The position numbers and the translations under genes are program-made. The notes under the pieces were generated by a model that saw only the letters and a list, made by a program, of their open reading frames with translations, did no database searches and had not been told where the DNA came from. Shown here piece after piece: positions 1 to 12,520 of a stretch of 50,793 bases of DNA. Position 1 is the first letter of the stretch, and each line of letters starts with the position of its first letter. Origin of the DNA: Mycogone perniciosa. Lineage: Eukaryota > Ascomycota > Sordariomycetes > Hypocreales > Hypocreaceae. The DNA lies in NCBI GenBank assembly GCA_025331125.1, contig JAOALB010000251.1, positions 1 to 50,793 of the forward strand. The letters are read 5' to 3'.

Positions 1-74
1 GTGATCATGTTCTTATTGGCCCGTCGTTCCGATATTCTTCCGGACCCGGGCCTTGGCCTGGTCGGGTCGTGACA
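1..74 (-). mobile_element. Terminal fragment of a family-B Ty3/gypsy LTR
   Basis: Read on the minus strand it begins TGTCACGACCCGACCAGG and continues into a GC-rich stretch. That stretch aligns with the mutated start of the B2 LTR at 15422 (TGTTATAACC..., with GGAAGAATATCGGAA shared). It is therefore the outer end of an LTR of the 378-bp subtype, still almost free of C-to-T change. The rest of the element lies outside the window. The next five bases (CTTGT, 75-79) would be its target duplication, which cannot be checked here. Confidence 0.8.
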
Positions 75-118
75 CTTGTTTAATTTATCTTTAAATATAT
101 ATAATTAGACTTTAATTT

Positions 119-840
119 TATAATAAAGTATAATATAACTATATAAAGTATAAAGAAAATAGAAACAAAGTTTAATTTAATTGAAATATATACTATAATA
201 GCTTTACTATATATATATATAGTTAATATAAAGGAAAAGGTAAAGTATATATATTATAAGTATTTATATAGTTTAATATATAATTTATATAATATATATA
301 TTAATTGATATTTACTTTATAAATAAATAAAGGCTTTTTGATTATAAATATATATTAATATTTTATTATAAAAGTAAAAAGGATATAAATCTTATAGCTA
401 TTATTAATTTATAATAATAAAAAGTTATATAATAAAGGTTTTTAAATAAATAAATAAATTTTAATAATTAAAATAAATATATTAATAATATATAATAAAT
501 AGTATACTGTCCCCTTCCTTCCTTCCTTCCTTTCTTTCCTCTTTACCTGCACTTTATATATTAATTAATTACTTTTTAACTTTATTCTTCACTTTATTTT
601 CATTATTAATATTAATTTAGCCATTATAAATATTATATTTTTAATATATTCCTTTTATAATACCCTTTTATTAATTAATAATAAAGTTATAAACACAATA
701 TCTTTTTTATTAAATATAGTTATAGTTACCTTTTAAAGGTAGTTTATTATAATATTAATTGTTTTTAAGTAGCTATATTTACTATAACTTTTATATTAAC
801 TTTTACTTTAACTTTTAAACTAGTATATTAAAAGGCAATT
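119..840 (-). mobile_element. A4: truncated 3' end of a family-A Ty1/copia element, heavily mutated
   Basis: Positions 119 to about 337 align with the start of the reverse-oriented A2 LTR (37897 onward), allowing for C-to-T and G-to-A. The copy then jumps past the rest of the LTR. From about 338 to 840 it follows the sequence just inside A2 (38278 to about 38800), including the counterpart of 38625-38700. It is thus a 3' LTR with a deletion plus about 500 bp of the 3' interior. No open frame survives, and no target duplication was found. CpG sites kept in A1 and A2 are lost here, which suggests an older copy. Confidence 0.65.
513..540. repeat. CCTT microsatellite
   Basis: A short run of CCTT/CTTT units (TTCCTTCCTTCCTTCC) lies inside the A4 remnant. 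The matching place in A2 (about 38450) has only a loosely pyrimidine-rich stretch, so the repeat probably expanded in this copy. Confidence 0.8.
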
Positions 841-885
841 AGTACTTTAAATACATATATATATATATATAAAGCAATAATAACC

Positions 886-1404
886 TATTAAGTTAAATAA
901 ACTTACAACCTATTATTTATTAATATTTATTACTATTAAAGAGCTTGTATTTATATAGTAAATATAAGTTAATATATATACTATATAAGTAATATATAAA
1001 ACTATATAGGCGCTTATAATATATATATCTTACCTTTTCCTTTTATATTTAAACTTTGAAAATTACCTTTTATAATAAATAATATAAAAGATATTACGTT
1101 TATATAGTTACATTTAATATTTTAATAAATTAAATAAATTACTGTTTTAAATAGCTATATAATTATTATAAAGATTGAAAATCAACTTAATTTTAATGTC
1201 TTTAATTATAATAATACAAAAACTTTTATTTTAACATTATTTATTTTAATTAAAGTAAATAAAATTATATTAAAGGAATTTAAAAAAAAACTTTTTTAAT
1301 AAGTATTTGTATTTATTATAATAATTTACTTTAAAAGTATTAATTTACTATTATTATATATATTAAAGAAAATAAAGTAATAGTTTTAAAATAAATATAA
1401 TAAG
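886..1404 (+). mobile_element. A3 (left part): mutated copia 5' LTR and start of interior
   Basis: TATTAAGTTAAATAAACTT at 886 corresponds to the A1 LTR start TATTGGGTTAGGTAGGC. Alignment runs through the first half of the LTR, then skips to the interior equivalent of about 1730, and follows A1's interior to about 2110. The copy is cut at 1404 by insertion of A1 and resumes after 8625. It is more degraded than A1: the LTR's CGCG hairpin is gone. No target duplication is detectable (TAACC on the left, GTGAG after 24506). Confidence 0.7.
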
Positions 1405-1678
1405 TATTGGGTTAGGTAGGCTAAAGACCTACCATTTATCAGCGCTTATTAGTGCTAAGGAGCTTTTATCTGCTTATATAGCAAATACCAGCTAATATAT
1501 ATATCGCGTAAGCGATATATTAAACTATAAAGGCGCTTACAATGCATATATTCTACGTTTTCCTTTATATTAGCTATATATATATATAGCGAGGCTATTA
1601 TAGTATATTTATTACTAGAATTAAGCTTTATTCCTATTTCTCTTTATACTTTATATAGCTGTACCGCGCTTTGCGATA
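1405..1678 (+). repeat. 5' LTR of A1
   Basis: 274 bp, from TATTGGGTT (ancestral TG start) to TTGCGATA (ancestral CGCGACA). It is the same length as the 3' copy at 8347-8620. A perfect 9-bp stem, 4-base loop hairpin built on ATATATCGC lies at 1499-1520. Confidence 0.93.
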
Positions 1679-4600
1679 GTTATAAGCCTAGGTAGTAACT
1701 ATTAAAGTTATTAGAAACTTCCCTTAATATTATATCTTTACCTTTACTTTTTCCCTTTGCCTTTAAACTTTTAAAGCCACTTTTTATAATAAATAATATA
1801 AAAGATATTACTTTTATAAAGCTAGATTTAATAGTTTAGTAAATTAAATAGATTACTGTTTTAAATAATTATATAACTATTATAAAGATCTAGAATAAAG
1901 TTAATCTTAATTTCTTTAATTAAAATAATAACTATTTCTTTATTTTAAAGCTATTTACTTTAATTAAAGTAAAAGAAACTGCTTTAAAAGTATTTAAAAA
2001 AGAAGTTATTTTAATAGATATCTCTATTTATTATAATAGTCTACTTTATAAACACTAATATATTATTACTTTATATATTAAAAAAAAAGGTTAAAGCAGT
2101 AATCTTTAAATAAATATAAAAGATAGTTAATATTAGTATTTATACTTTAATCTTCATAGACTTTAAAGCTGCAATTTAAGCTATAGTTTAGCCTTTACTG
2201 GTATTAAAACAGCTAATAAAAATAATAAAACTTAAATATTAAATTTACTATTTATTAAATTATAAAAAGGTTAAAGAATAATTAACTTTTTGCAAGGATA
2301 TAATATATAAAAAAGTGTAGATTTTATATAAATGCGTTTTATATAATATAAATTATAGGAACCTAAAGCTAGAAGTATAGTATATAAACTAAGCGCGTGT
2401 TTATATAAATGCAGTAAAGTATAAGCTCTTTAAGGTTATAGGAATAGCTGCTTAAAGGGCTTTTTTAAAAGTTATTAAAATATACTATACCTTAAACTTT
2501 ACTTTATATTACCTATGCTATATAGATAGTTAAATTAAAAGCAGTAAAACTATTAAGATTTTCCCCTTTAATTAATTTAGTTAACTTTTTTAAATAATAC
2601 ATAAAATATAAAGAATTATATTTATAGACTTTATATAATATTTAATAACTATTTAAATAAAGCTATAGCAAATAATACTATATATTTAAAAGCTTTTACT
2701 AGGAAGGAATACCTATATAGACAGGAAAGGTATAATTAGCCTTTAAAGGACTATAATATACTAGTTACTGCACTTAAAAGAAAACTTAATAAAAAAGGGA
2801 AATATATCTTTAACCTGCAATAAACTGCAGAACTTTATATTTGCCTTTAAAAAGATAAATAGTATATGCTTTGCAATAAATTTAGTAAAAAGGGTATTAA
2901 CTTTATAGCCTTAGCTTAAAAAGGTATAGCTTTAACTATTATAGCTGCCTTAATTTCCCTAAACCTAATTAATAAAGAAAATGTAAGCTTTATAGTATAT
3001 ATAATAAATATATTAATATATATTAATATATAGAATATATTTTATTACTTTTCTTAAAGCACTCTCTTTAATACCTATAATACTATTTATTTAATAAATA
3101 GCAGGAATTACTTGATTCCCAGCTCTTTTACTTTAAGTATAGAAAATAACTATATTAAAGTAAAAGGAGTTAAGTATTTTATAGCTGGAAAAAGATACCG
3201 CCTATTAAAGGATACTTTATATAATTTATACTAAAAGGTAGCGCGCTTAGTAAAGCTTATAAATATAGCTGTAGTTGAAAGATTTTATATTAATATTATA
3301 TCTTTATTAAAGCTTTAAAAAGCAGGAATATAGCTTATAAAGTGCAATAATACACTTTATACTAATGCAGTAAATTCAAATACATTATAGGGAAAGTAAA
3401 GTATAAATATAATCTTTTATTTCTTTAATATAAACCCCTATTACTCTATATTACCTTTATCCTTAAATATACTATTTTAAGCAGTATAATTACTTTATTC
3501 CTTTTTCCCTATATAAACTACTATATTTATATAATATTAAAAAAAAGGAGAAGACTAATATATAACCTATTAACACTATATAATAACTTAAAGCAGCTTT
3601 AGCACCTATAATTGAAACATTTAGGCCTAAAAGCGCTTAAAGTATCAATAAAGAATATAAGGAATATATATATTAAAGGAACTATATAAATAAAATATAA
3701 AACCTATACTTTTATATATATAAAATAGGTTATCTTTTATAAAACAGTTAAAAGATAAGTATTAAAACTATTCTTTTAAGTGCACTAAAATCTTTAAAAC
3801 TATCCTTACAGTTATAATAGGGATAACTAGCTTTTAGTATTTAATAAAGAATATACTTTATAGTTATATAAGCGCCCTTTATTTAATAAAGAATAAAATA
3901 CTATTTTTAATACTCTTTTTAATATTATAAGTATAGTAAAAACGCAATATAATATTTTAATATATTTTTTAAGTAAAATAATAAAAAAGCTATAATTATA
4001 GTTAAAGGCTTAATATATTTCTAGATCTAGGTAAATATAAAAGGAATTATCTTAAAGCTTGCCTTTTCCTATATATATAAGCTAAATAGTGCTTTAAAGC
4101 GCGCAGGTTAAGAAATTATACATAAATTAATAAAGATATTTAAAGCTATAAGCCTTTTAATTAATTTATAGCCTAAAAGTATAAAAACTGCAGTATATAT
4201 TATTAATATAAATCCTATATATAGCCTTAATATAATATTACCTATTAGAAAATTCAAGTAATAGTTTTGCGATTTTGCGCCCCTTTTAATAAAGGAGCTG
4301 TCTGCAGACTTATAGCTAAATTAAAGTAGACTCTATTTATATAGCCACTGCGCCTATATATTTAATAAAGACTGTAAAGCTAGCTAGAATAAAAGAGAAT
4401 TTAAAATAAAGCCTAAAGGCCTAATTAAATATTTTATTAAATATACTGCAAATAATATATACTGCATTTAATTACCCTGTTTAGTAAAGGTAATTATTAT
4501 AAAAATATATCGTTTAATAAAACTAGCTTTTTTAATAGTAAAAAAGAAAGTATAAATAAACTGTTTATAGTTAAATTAAATAAACTATTTAATAAAGTTA

Positions 4601-5759
4601 AAAAAGATAAGCTGGAATTTAAACTCTTTTTAATATATACTCCTGCAGTAAAGAATACCTTTATAAATAATATAAAAGAAAAGAGTATACCTTTAAAAGT
4701 AGGAATTATATAAAGTATTAAAATTAGTTTATTAAATGCTTTAAGTAAACTATTAGTGTACCTAGAAAAACCTTTTAGTCTTTAAATATTAAAGGCTACT
4801 TTAAAATAGTTAATCTTTATAAATAAAACCAGTGCGCTAATAGGAACCTTAAATAATGCTTTTAAAAGCAATTTACCCTTTTTTAAGAAAAAGAGCTAAT
4901 AGAAAAACAGCTTTATATATTAAAAGTATACTATTTAATAAAAAAGGATAAACTGCTATAGCTAAAGGCAGACTAATATATAAAAAACTCGCTAACTTTT
5001 ATATTAAAAAAGTTAATTTGAAAGGGAAAGTTAGTTAATAATTCTTTAAATAATAAAGTAATAGTTAATATTTATAAAAGTATAAGACTTTAAAGGAAAT
5101 AACCTGTAAAAAAGGTTAATAAATATCTTTTAATATATAAAACTAAAACGCATACTTTAAATACTACTTTAAAAAATAATAAGCTTAATATATACTAAAT
5201 AATTATAGGACTTTTTAATTTAATGCTATATTAACTGCTGCTTAATTAACAGAAACTAATAAATAGTAAATTAAAAAGTATAATAATAGTATTTATTATT
5301 TTTAATATAATAATAAATTAAAAAGCTTCCTTTTAAAAAAGTATTACTTTTAATAAATAAACTATTTATTAAAAGGATTTAGCGAAACTACTAAAAAATT
5401 AAAAAGAGTTTATAAAATATTTACTTAAAGCTAAGTTTAAATAAGCTATATATAATAAAATTAACTCTTTATATATAAAAAGAACCTAGTAAAATATATT
5501 ATACTTAAAGGTAAAAATAAAGCTATTACTTATATATTAAGTTTTTATATATAAGTTTAATTAAAATAGAAATTTAAAATGCTATAAAGTTTAATTTATA
5601 GTTTAAAGGGATTTATAAAAATACTTTATAATAAAAAGTATATATATAGCTATATTAATAGTATATTCTTTTATATATTTATTGCTTTAATTATAATATT
5701 TAACTTGAAATTAAAATAGTATAATATTAAAAATACCTTTTTTAATGCTTTAAAGGATA

Positions 5760-6100
5760 AAAATTTAAAACTACTTATATATAAGCTTTTTAAAGGTTTT
5801 AAGCTATTAAATATCTATTTAAAGCTTATTAAAGCCTTATATAGGCTAAAAGATTTACTAAAACTATAATTTAATAAATTATCTTTAACTTTAAAGAAAT
5901 AAAAGCTAATCTTAAACTTTAAAAAGCTTTATCTCTTTTATAACTAAACTTAAAGGATTTTTATTATATTTTATATAAGTAATATTTTAATTATATATTA
6001 TTATAATAATAAAGCTTTTTATATTAAACTATTAAATGCTTTTAAAGTAAAGTATAAGGTTTATAGTAAAGGGGATATATAGTAGTTTTTAAGTATTAAG
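5760..6100 (+). pseudogene. pol: A1 copia reverse transcriptase remnant
   Basis: The plus-strand frame reads GFKLLNIYLK then KALYRLKD (5831-5854). These match the copia signature in which P-x-GF is followed by KALYGLKQ-x-PR-x-W. About 120 bases later YISN (5972-5983) stands where the catalytic YVDD box belongs, followed by ILI and a degraded copy of the next conserved block. The glycine-to-arginine, proline-to-leucine and aspartate-to-asparagine changes are what C-to-T mutation would produce. This order identifies Ty1/copia rather than Ty3/gypsy. No function remains. Confidence 0.85.
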
Positions 6101-7479
6101 ATTACTTAAAATTATAAAAAGTATAAAATATACTTTTTTTATAAAACTTATTTTAAAAAGGTTATAAAATAATTTAAGTTTAATAATAAAATATAGCTTT
6201 TTATAGTTTTAATATTAATTATAAAGTTTAAAAAAATTATAATATAAGCTATAAAAGTAATTATTAAAATATATTAGGAAACAGTAAGATTTATATTTTA
6301 TTTAGCTATTATAATAAAGTTAAATAGAGTATATAGCGCTTTAGCTTTATTATAGTTTTTAATTAACTTTAATAAAAAATACTTTAAAGCAGTTAATTAA
6401 TTAATTTACTATTTATATATATAATATTTTTTAACTCTTTAATATAAAAGGTAAAGTAAAATATAAATTTTAACTACTTTAAGTAATACTTCTTTTATTA
6501 ATAATATAAATATTTAAAGATTATTTTAAAAGTATTTTATTATACTTTTTTTAAGCTTTATTTTATAAAATATTATATATTAAAGTGTAATTAATATATT
6601 TATAATTAAAGTAGAGTTATTTACTTTTATTTAAATAGTAAAAAAGGCAATAAATTTATATTACTTTTTTTAAAAAATAAAATTTAACTTTAATATTAAT
6701 TAAAATATTAACTATAATAATTAATTAACTATATATTTTATAATTAAAAAAGTATATAAATTAATATTTACTTACATTATATTAATATATAAAATATATA
6801 ACTTTAATAAAAATATTAAAAAGGATTATTTTTAATTTTTCATCTTTTTATTAACTTTATATTTATTAATAAATTTATTAAAGCCTTTCTTTAATAGCGC
6901 TTTAAATACTTTAAAGCACTATTAACTTTAATAAATATATAATTATTAAAATAAAATATATAAAAGTATAAAAAATTATTTAATTTTAGCTTAAAAGCTA
7001 TTTACTATTAAAAGTATACTTTATTACTATAATAATTAATTACTTAAAGCTTTTTACTTTTTATATATTTATATATAAAAGGTATTATTGTTATAGCTAT
7101 TTAAAGTAACTGCCTCTTTAATATAAATTAAATCTTCTTTTTAAGAAATTAAATTAAAGGTATAATGCCTTTTTATATTAAATTACTATTTAATTATATT
7201 AATTTATAAATATATAACAGAAAAGTAATATATTTATTTAACTATTATTTTTACTTATAGCCTTAAAAAGCTCATATATAATTAATATAAATATTAAATA
7301 ACTGTAAAGTATATAATTAATTAAAATAATATAATAAAAGTAAAAGAAAAATATATTAAAAATATATTAATAGTTATTATTAAAATAAATAATATACTAT
7401 TAAAAGTAGGCAATAGTAATATATTAAAAAGAATCTCTTTTATTAATAATTATTAACTTTAAATAACCTTTATAAAAAA

Positions 7480-7840
7480 GGGATAATAGTATAGTAGTAA
7501 AAGTAATAGTAAGAGTAAAGGTAAAAGTAAAAACTGCTATAAAAGTAGCTATAGTAAAAGTAATAATTAAAGCAGTAATAGTAATAATAAAGGTAAAGGC
7601 TAAAGTAAAAGTAGGAGTAGTAATAAAAGCTATAGGAGTAAAAGGAGGAGCTAATAAAGATACTGCAGCGTGCAGTTTTATAAAGGCTTTTTTACAATTC
7701 CTAATAAGCTTTAACTTTAAACAAGAGAGAGGCTAAGTAACTAAACTAGCTGGTGCAGTAATAGAAACCAGATTAATTAAAGTAGGAGCTAGTATAAAAG
7801 CAGCAGCTAATATAAAAGCAGCAGTAGGCGTAGCTGCTTA
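7480..7840 (+). repeat. Low-complexity trinucleotide region in the A1 3' interior
   Basis: A run of imperfect GTA/AAA/AGTAAA units followed by GCAGCAGCTAATATAAAAGC-type units. The matching A2 stretch (about 38672-38800) is GC-rich GCN/GCAGCA repeats and shorter. The A1 version looks like the same repeat, expanded and then bleached to A/T. It may have been a homopolymeric amino-acid tract. Confidence 0.65.
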
Positions 7841-8346
7841 AAGATAATTAATACTATAATAAACTACCTTTACAGAGCAATTATAACTATATTTAATTAA
7901 AGAGGTATTTTTATTTTACAATTTTATTATTAATTAATAAAAATATATTATAAAAGGAATATATAAAAAGTATAATATTTACTAAAGCTATATTAATACT
8001 ATTAATACTATTATTATTAATAATAATAATAATATTAATAATTAAAAAAGAAAAGTAAAAAATAAAGCTAAAGGATAGTTAATATATTTATTTTAATAGT
8101 TTAAAATTTATTTATTTATTTAAAAAGCTTTATTATCTAATTTCCTATTATTATAAATTAATAATAACTATAATATTTATATCCCTTTTACTTTTAATAA
8201 TAAAATATTAATATATATTTATAATAAAAGACTTTTTAATTAAATAAAAGAGGCTTTAAAAGCATAGTTAAATAGTTATAATACTATAAATAAATTAGGA
8301 TAATAGTTAATAAAGTATTAAGAATAAATTTATTAACTAGGGGGTA

Positions 8347-8620
8347 TATTAGATTAAATAGGCTAAAGACCTACTATTTATTAGCGCTTATTAGCGCTAA
8401 AGAGCTTTTATTTATTTATATAGCAGATATTAGCTAATATATATATCGCGTAAGCGATATATTAGACTATAAAGGCGCTTATAATGCATATATTCTATAT
8501 TTTCCTTTATATTGGCTATATAGATATATAGCGAGGCTATTACAGTATATTTATTACTAGAATCAAGCTTTATTCCTATTTCTCTCTATACTTTATATAG
8601 CTATACCGCGCTCCGCGACA
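8347..8620 (+). repeat. 3' LTR of A1
   Basis: 274 bp, TATTAGATT to CTCCGCGACA, directly followed by the target copy ATAAG. Its last bases are unmutated, while those of the 5' LTR are partly changed. The CGCG hairpin is at 8441-8462. Confidence 0.93.
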
Positions 8621-8625
8621 ATAAG

Positions 8626-8917
8626 CAATTAATATTAATAGTTATATTTTAATTTTTATAAACTTTTAAACTATAATTTTAACTATAACTTTAAGTTTTA
8701 TTATTATATAAACAATTTATACAAATAATAAAAGATTAAATATTAAATTTATTACTTATTAAATTATAAGAAATGTTAAAAAATAATTAACCTTTAATAA
8801 AAATATAATATATAAAAGAATATAGACTTTTTATTAATATATTATATATAATATAAAGGATAAAGGCTTAAAGTTAAAAGTATAATATATAAATGAAATA
8901 TATATTTATATAAATAT
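8626..8917 (+). mobile_element. A3 (middle part): copia interior after the A1 insertion
   Basis: The sequence continues A3 past the ATAAG duplication. It aligns with A1 interior from about 2110 to 2420, for example the block around 2208-2300. It then passes straight into LTR sequence at 8918, so roughly 6 kb of pol has been deleted from A3. Confidence 0.7.
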
Positions 8918-9140
8918 TATTAAATTAGGTAAATTCAAAACCTATTATTTATTAATATTAAAAAGCTTTATTTATTTATATAGTAAATATGACTTAAGAA
9001 ATATATTATTTAAATAATATATTAAATTCTATAAATATAATATATATATATTATATTAATTATATATATATATAATAAAGCTATTATAGTATATTTTATA
9101 ATAAAATTAAACTTTATTATGTAATTGCTTATATTTTATA
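8918..9140 (+). repeat. A3 3' LTR, left portion, split by B1
   Basis: TATTAAATTAGG at 8918 corresponds to the A LTR start. Alignment continues to TTATATTTTATA, where B1 entered with duplication TTATA. The last 23 bp of this LTR are at 24484-24506. Confidence 0.75.
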
Positions 9141-9540
9141 TATTATAACCCAGCCCTTTTATAGCTATATAAAGGGTCTAGGACAATATATACCCTAAAA
9201 GAATTATAAAACAACTAACTAATTAGGAAGGATTACTTGGATTACTATAAGCTATAAATTAATTTAATTATAAAGTAGAAATTAAAGTAATTTAACGCAA
9301 CTATAATTTATATATAATTTAACTATATTTATTATATATCTCCTTTATATATAAAACTAAATAAATTATAAGTATTTAATATAGTTATTTAGATAGTTAT
9401 TAATAATTACATTTACTAAAAGTATTTATTTTATAGAATTATAATTATATTACCTTATTTAATATTTATCTTTAACCTTTTTATTTATATAAACCTATAA
9501 ACTTTAATACATCCTTTAAAAATTAACTTAAATTATTATA
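9141..9540 (+). repeat. 5' LTR of B1
   Basis: 400 bp starting TATTATAACCCAGCCC. Each difference from TGTCACGACCCGACCC at the unmutated end of the B3 LTR is C-to-T or G-to-A. The end is AATTATTATA (ancestral GATCGTCACA). Its length equals the 3' copy. Confidence 0.9.
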
Positions 9541-9825
9541 TATTAATAATACTTGTTTAAAAGGCTATTAACATTCTTAAATACTATTATAAATATATCT
9601 GCTATAATATCCTCTTTTAAGAATCTCAATACTTTACCTTTATTTTATATTTTTATTGAAGGTAAAATGATAATAAAAGTAAAAATAATAATAAAATTAA
9701 TAAAATAAAATAACTGTATATTTATATAAGAGAAAGCCTTTTAATACATAAAAGTTAATTATATAAAATAAAAACAATACTATTAATATTCAATTACTAA
9801 AAGTATTAAATTTTAATAAATAGTT

Positions 9826-9897
9826 TATTAATAATAGATAACTTATTAATAATAGATAACTTATTAATAATAGATAACTTATTACTAATAGATAATT
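9826..9897 (+). repeat. 18-bp minisatellite, about four copies
   Basis: The unit TTATTAATAATAGATAAC is repeated three times almost perfectly plus a fourth diverged copy. The matching place in B2 (about 16093-16130) has a single copy, so the array expanded in B1, in or near the gag start. Confidence 0.85.
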
Positions 9898-11939
9898 ATT
9901 ATAAATTTATAAGATTAAGCTTTATTTACTTTAAAGTTTATATTTAACTTTAAAAGGAATTAACTTTTCAAGAATTTAAAAGAGTTCTATAAAAGATAGC
10001 CCTTTAAGCCTTTTAATAAAAGTATTATAATACGTTAACTATTTTTTACTTAATTATATAACTATTTTATTTAGTTTTTAATTCATTTTAATATAAAGAT
10101 TAATAAAGCTTTTTTAACTATTAAATAATTTAAAGGGAATACATTGAAGTAGTTTAAATTCATTTAAAGAGATTTCTTTAATAATCAGGCTAATATTAAT
10201 AAATATATATAAACTATCTTTATTAATTATAATTCATTTAAAAAAGAATTAAGAATATTTTTAATAATAGTAATAAAAACTATATTGCAGAAAATAAATT
10301 TATAAATTTAATTTAAAAAGGAAAATACTTTAACTATATTATATATTTTAAAAACTATACTTTAAAAGTTAAATATAAAAACTTTATCTTAATTAAATAT
10401 TTTTATAATAAATTTAAATTAAAAGTAAAAAAGGTTTTTTAAATTCTTTTATAATAAAAGTATTTTTAAATATTTTAGAAAATATACAAGTATAAATAAT
10501 TTACTTTATAAACTTTATGTAAATATAAAAGAATATAAGAATAGTTTAAATAAATTTATAAATATTAAGAATATATAAATAAAATAAAAAGTAATAAAAA
10601 TATATTGTTAATTATAATAATAAAGAACTTTATTAAATAAATATAAATATTATTTAAATAGGAAAAGTAAAGGTTATTTATTATAATTATAATAAATTAA
10701 AATACTTTTTAAAAAATTATAATACTTTATAAAGGCTAAGAATTAATAAGCTTTAAAAGCCTATATTAAAAGTTAAATAAAAGGTTAATATAGTTTTAAA
10801 AACTATTAATTATATATTATTTAACTAAACTATATATTATAATAATAATAGCTTTATTTAAAGATTTAATAAAAACAAACGTAAATAATATTTAAAATAA
10901 CTTAAAAAGATATTTGTGATAAATTAAAAGGGATATTAATTAAAACCTAAATCTTTAACTTTTAAAAGTATTTTTAAAAAAAGAAAGTAAATAAATATTT
11001 ATTATATTTAAATAATTTAATAGAATAAAGTTTAAACTTTAATTATATAAAGTTAAATAAAAGTAATAATATTTTAAATAAATAAATAATTACTATAGTA
11101 AATTATTAATATTCAAATTAAATTACTATAAATAATAAAAGATATATTAATAGTAATAACTTTAATAATAGACATAAGAATAACCTTTGATAATATAAAT
11201 TATTATTATATAATATTATATTTTTAAAATTAAAAAGTATATTATTTATAAATAGTAACTTTCAAAGTAAAATAAATAAAGATTATTTTAATTTAATTAA
11301 AAGAGTTATTGTAAATATATAATAAAATAAAATAAATTTATATTTATATAAATAGCTTTATATATAAAATAAAGTTAATAATAAAATAGCTATTAAAGGT
11401 ATTTTAATTATTTTAATTATATAAGTAAAACATATATATTTTTATATATAAAAAGACTATATTATAAGTAACTTTATTTATAAAGAATAGTATATTATAT
11501 TTTAAATTATTTATATTATATATAAATATATAATATACTTTTAAAAGAAAATAAAGTATAATATATTTTTAATTAAAGTTTTATTTTACTTTATAAAATA
11601 AATATAAAATTATAATACCTTTAAAGAATAAATTATAATTATATAGTATTAAAACTTTAAAATTATTATTATTAAATTATAAATATTATTAAGAGGATAG
11701 GTATGTTATTTATTTATAAAAAAGGCTTTAAAAATACTAAATATATAAATATATAAAATATAGACTTACTTTAAAAGATAAAGAGATTAATTAAATTATA
11801 AAAGAATTATATTAAAACTAGTTTAATTTTATTATTTATAAAAAAACTGTTTATAATAAAAGAAAATAGTATTTAGTTGAAAGAAATTTAATTATTTATA
11901 GAATCTATATAGAAAAAGAATTTAAATATAGTTAATATT

Positions 11940-12520
11940 TGTTAACAAGGAGGGCTAAAAAGTAAGGATTTTAGTGTATTTGGGTAACCTTCCTATTCTG
12001 GCTAGACCCGGAATTAGGCCCGACGCTAGGACCGAGTTCCGGAGGAACTTCGGTGTAAGTCAGGAAATTTCTGTTATTTTCAACGATAACAATTGAGCTA
12101 GGACCAGCTATCCCGCCTACCCTAGACTCAATACAATGGCCACAATGGCTATTGTGAAAAATCTGACTAAAATGGTTTCCTGTTTGTATGGCTATGAGTC
12201 GATTTGGCCGATTTCCTATACAAATGAATTTTGCGGAAAATAGGAATAGAGCCACGAACCCAACTCTGCCGCTATATTCCTATTATCTAGTCGGAGGACT
12301 ATTATAGAAGACAAAGTATTATTTTACAATCACTTCTACAATCCAGCCGCACACACACTAGATATTCTATAGCTTTTCAGCTATTAGATTAGTTATAATT
12401 TAATTGTTTATCTATTGTTGACCTAATTAGACTCTCAGTCGTTTCCTTATTACTGCATTGTATACAGCTTCCTAGAAGCTGCACATAAATAAGGTTCAGT
12501 ATAACCTTATTATTTCAAAA
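11940..12520. mobile_element. Solo LTR (581 bp) inserted in B1, not RIP-mutated
   Basis: An island of ordinary base composition interrupts the AT-rich B1 interior. It starts TGTTAACAAGGAGGG and ends TTATTTCAAAA, roughly inverted ends. It is bounded by ATATT at 11935-11939 and 12521-12525. Removing it and one ATATT restores the alignment with B2 near 18395-18410 (GATATTACTTATAAAAAGG). There is no interior or protein-coding content; a 94-codon minus-strand frame inside it has no recognisable motif. The final CA expected for an LTR reads AA. It matches neither the A, B nor C LTRs. A non-autonomous insertion of similar size is the alternative. Confidence 0.75.

Larger units (their letters stand above)
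1405..8620 (+). mobile_element. A1: full-length Ty1/copia retrotransposon, RIP-inactivated
   Basis: A 7216-bp element with two 274-bp LTRs and the direct duplication ATAAG at 1400-1404 and 8621-8625. The purine run ACTAGGGG ends two bases before the 3' LTR, as expected for a polypurine tract. The interior once held gag-pol. The only pol domain I can place firmly is reverse transcriptase (5760-6100), whose residues are of the copia type. Stops occur throughout in all frames, so nothing is expressed. A1 inserted into the older copy A3. It is in the opposite orientation to A2 (37897-44897), to which it aligns end to end. It is 215 bp longer than A2, and the difference is mainly in a 3' low-complexity region. 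Confidence 0.93.

Noticed and set aside
7480..7680. CRISPR-like or regulatory repeat array
   Set aside because: Units are imperfect trinucleotide runs without spacers and match a GCN tract in the sister copy A2.
11971..12255. 94-codon minus-strand open frame
   Set aside because: It lies wholly inside the solo LTR, has no motif, and is open only because that island escaped the mutations that put stops elsewhere.
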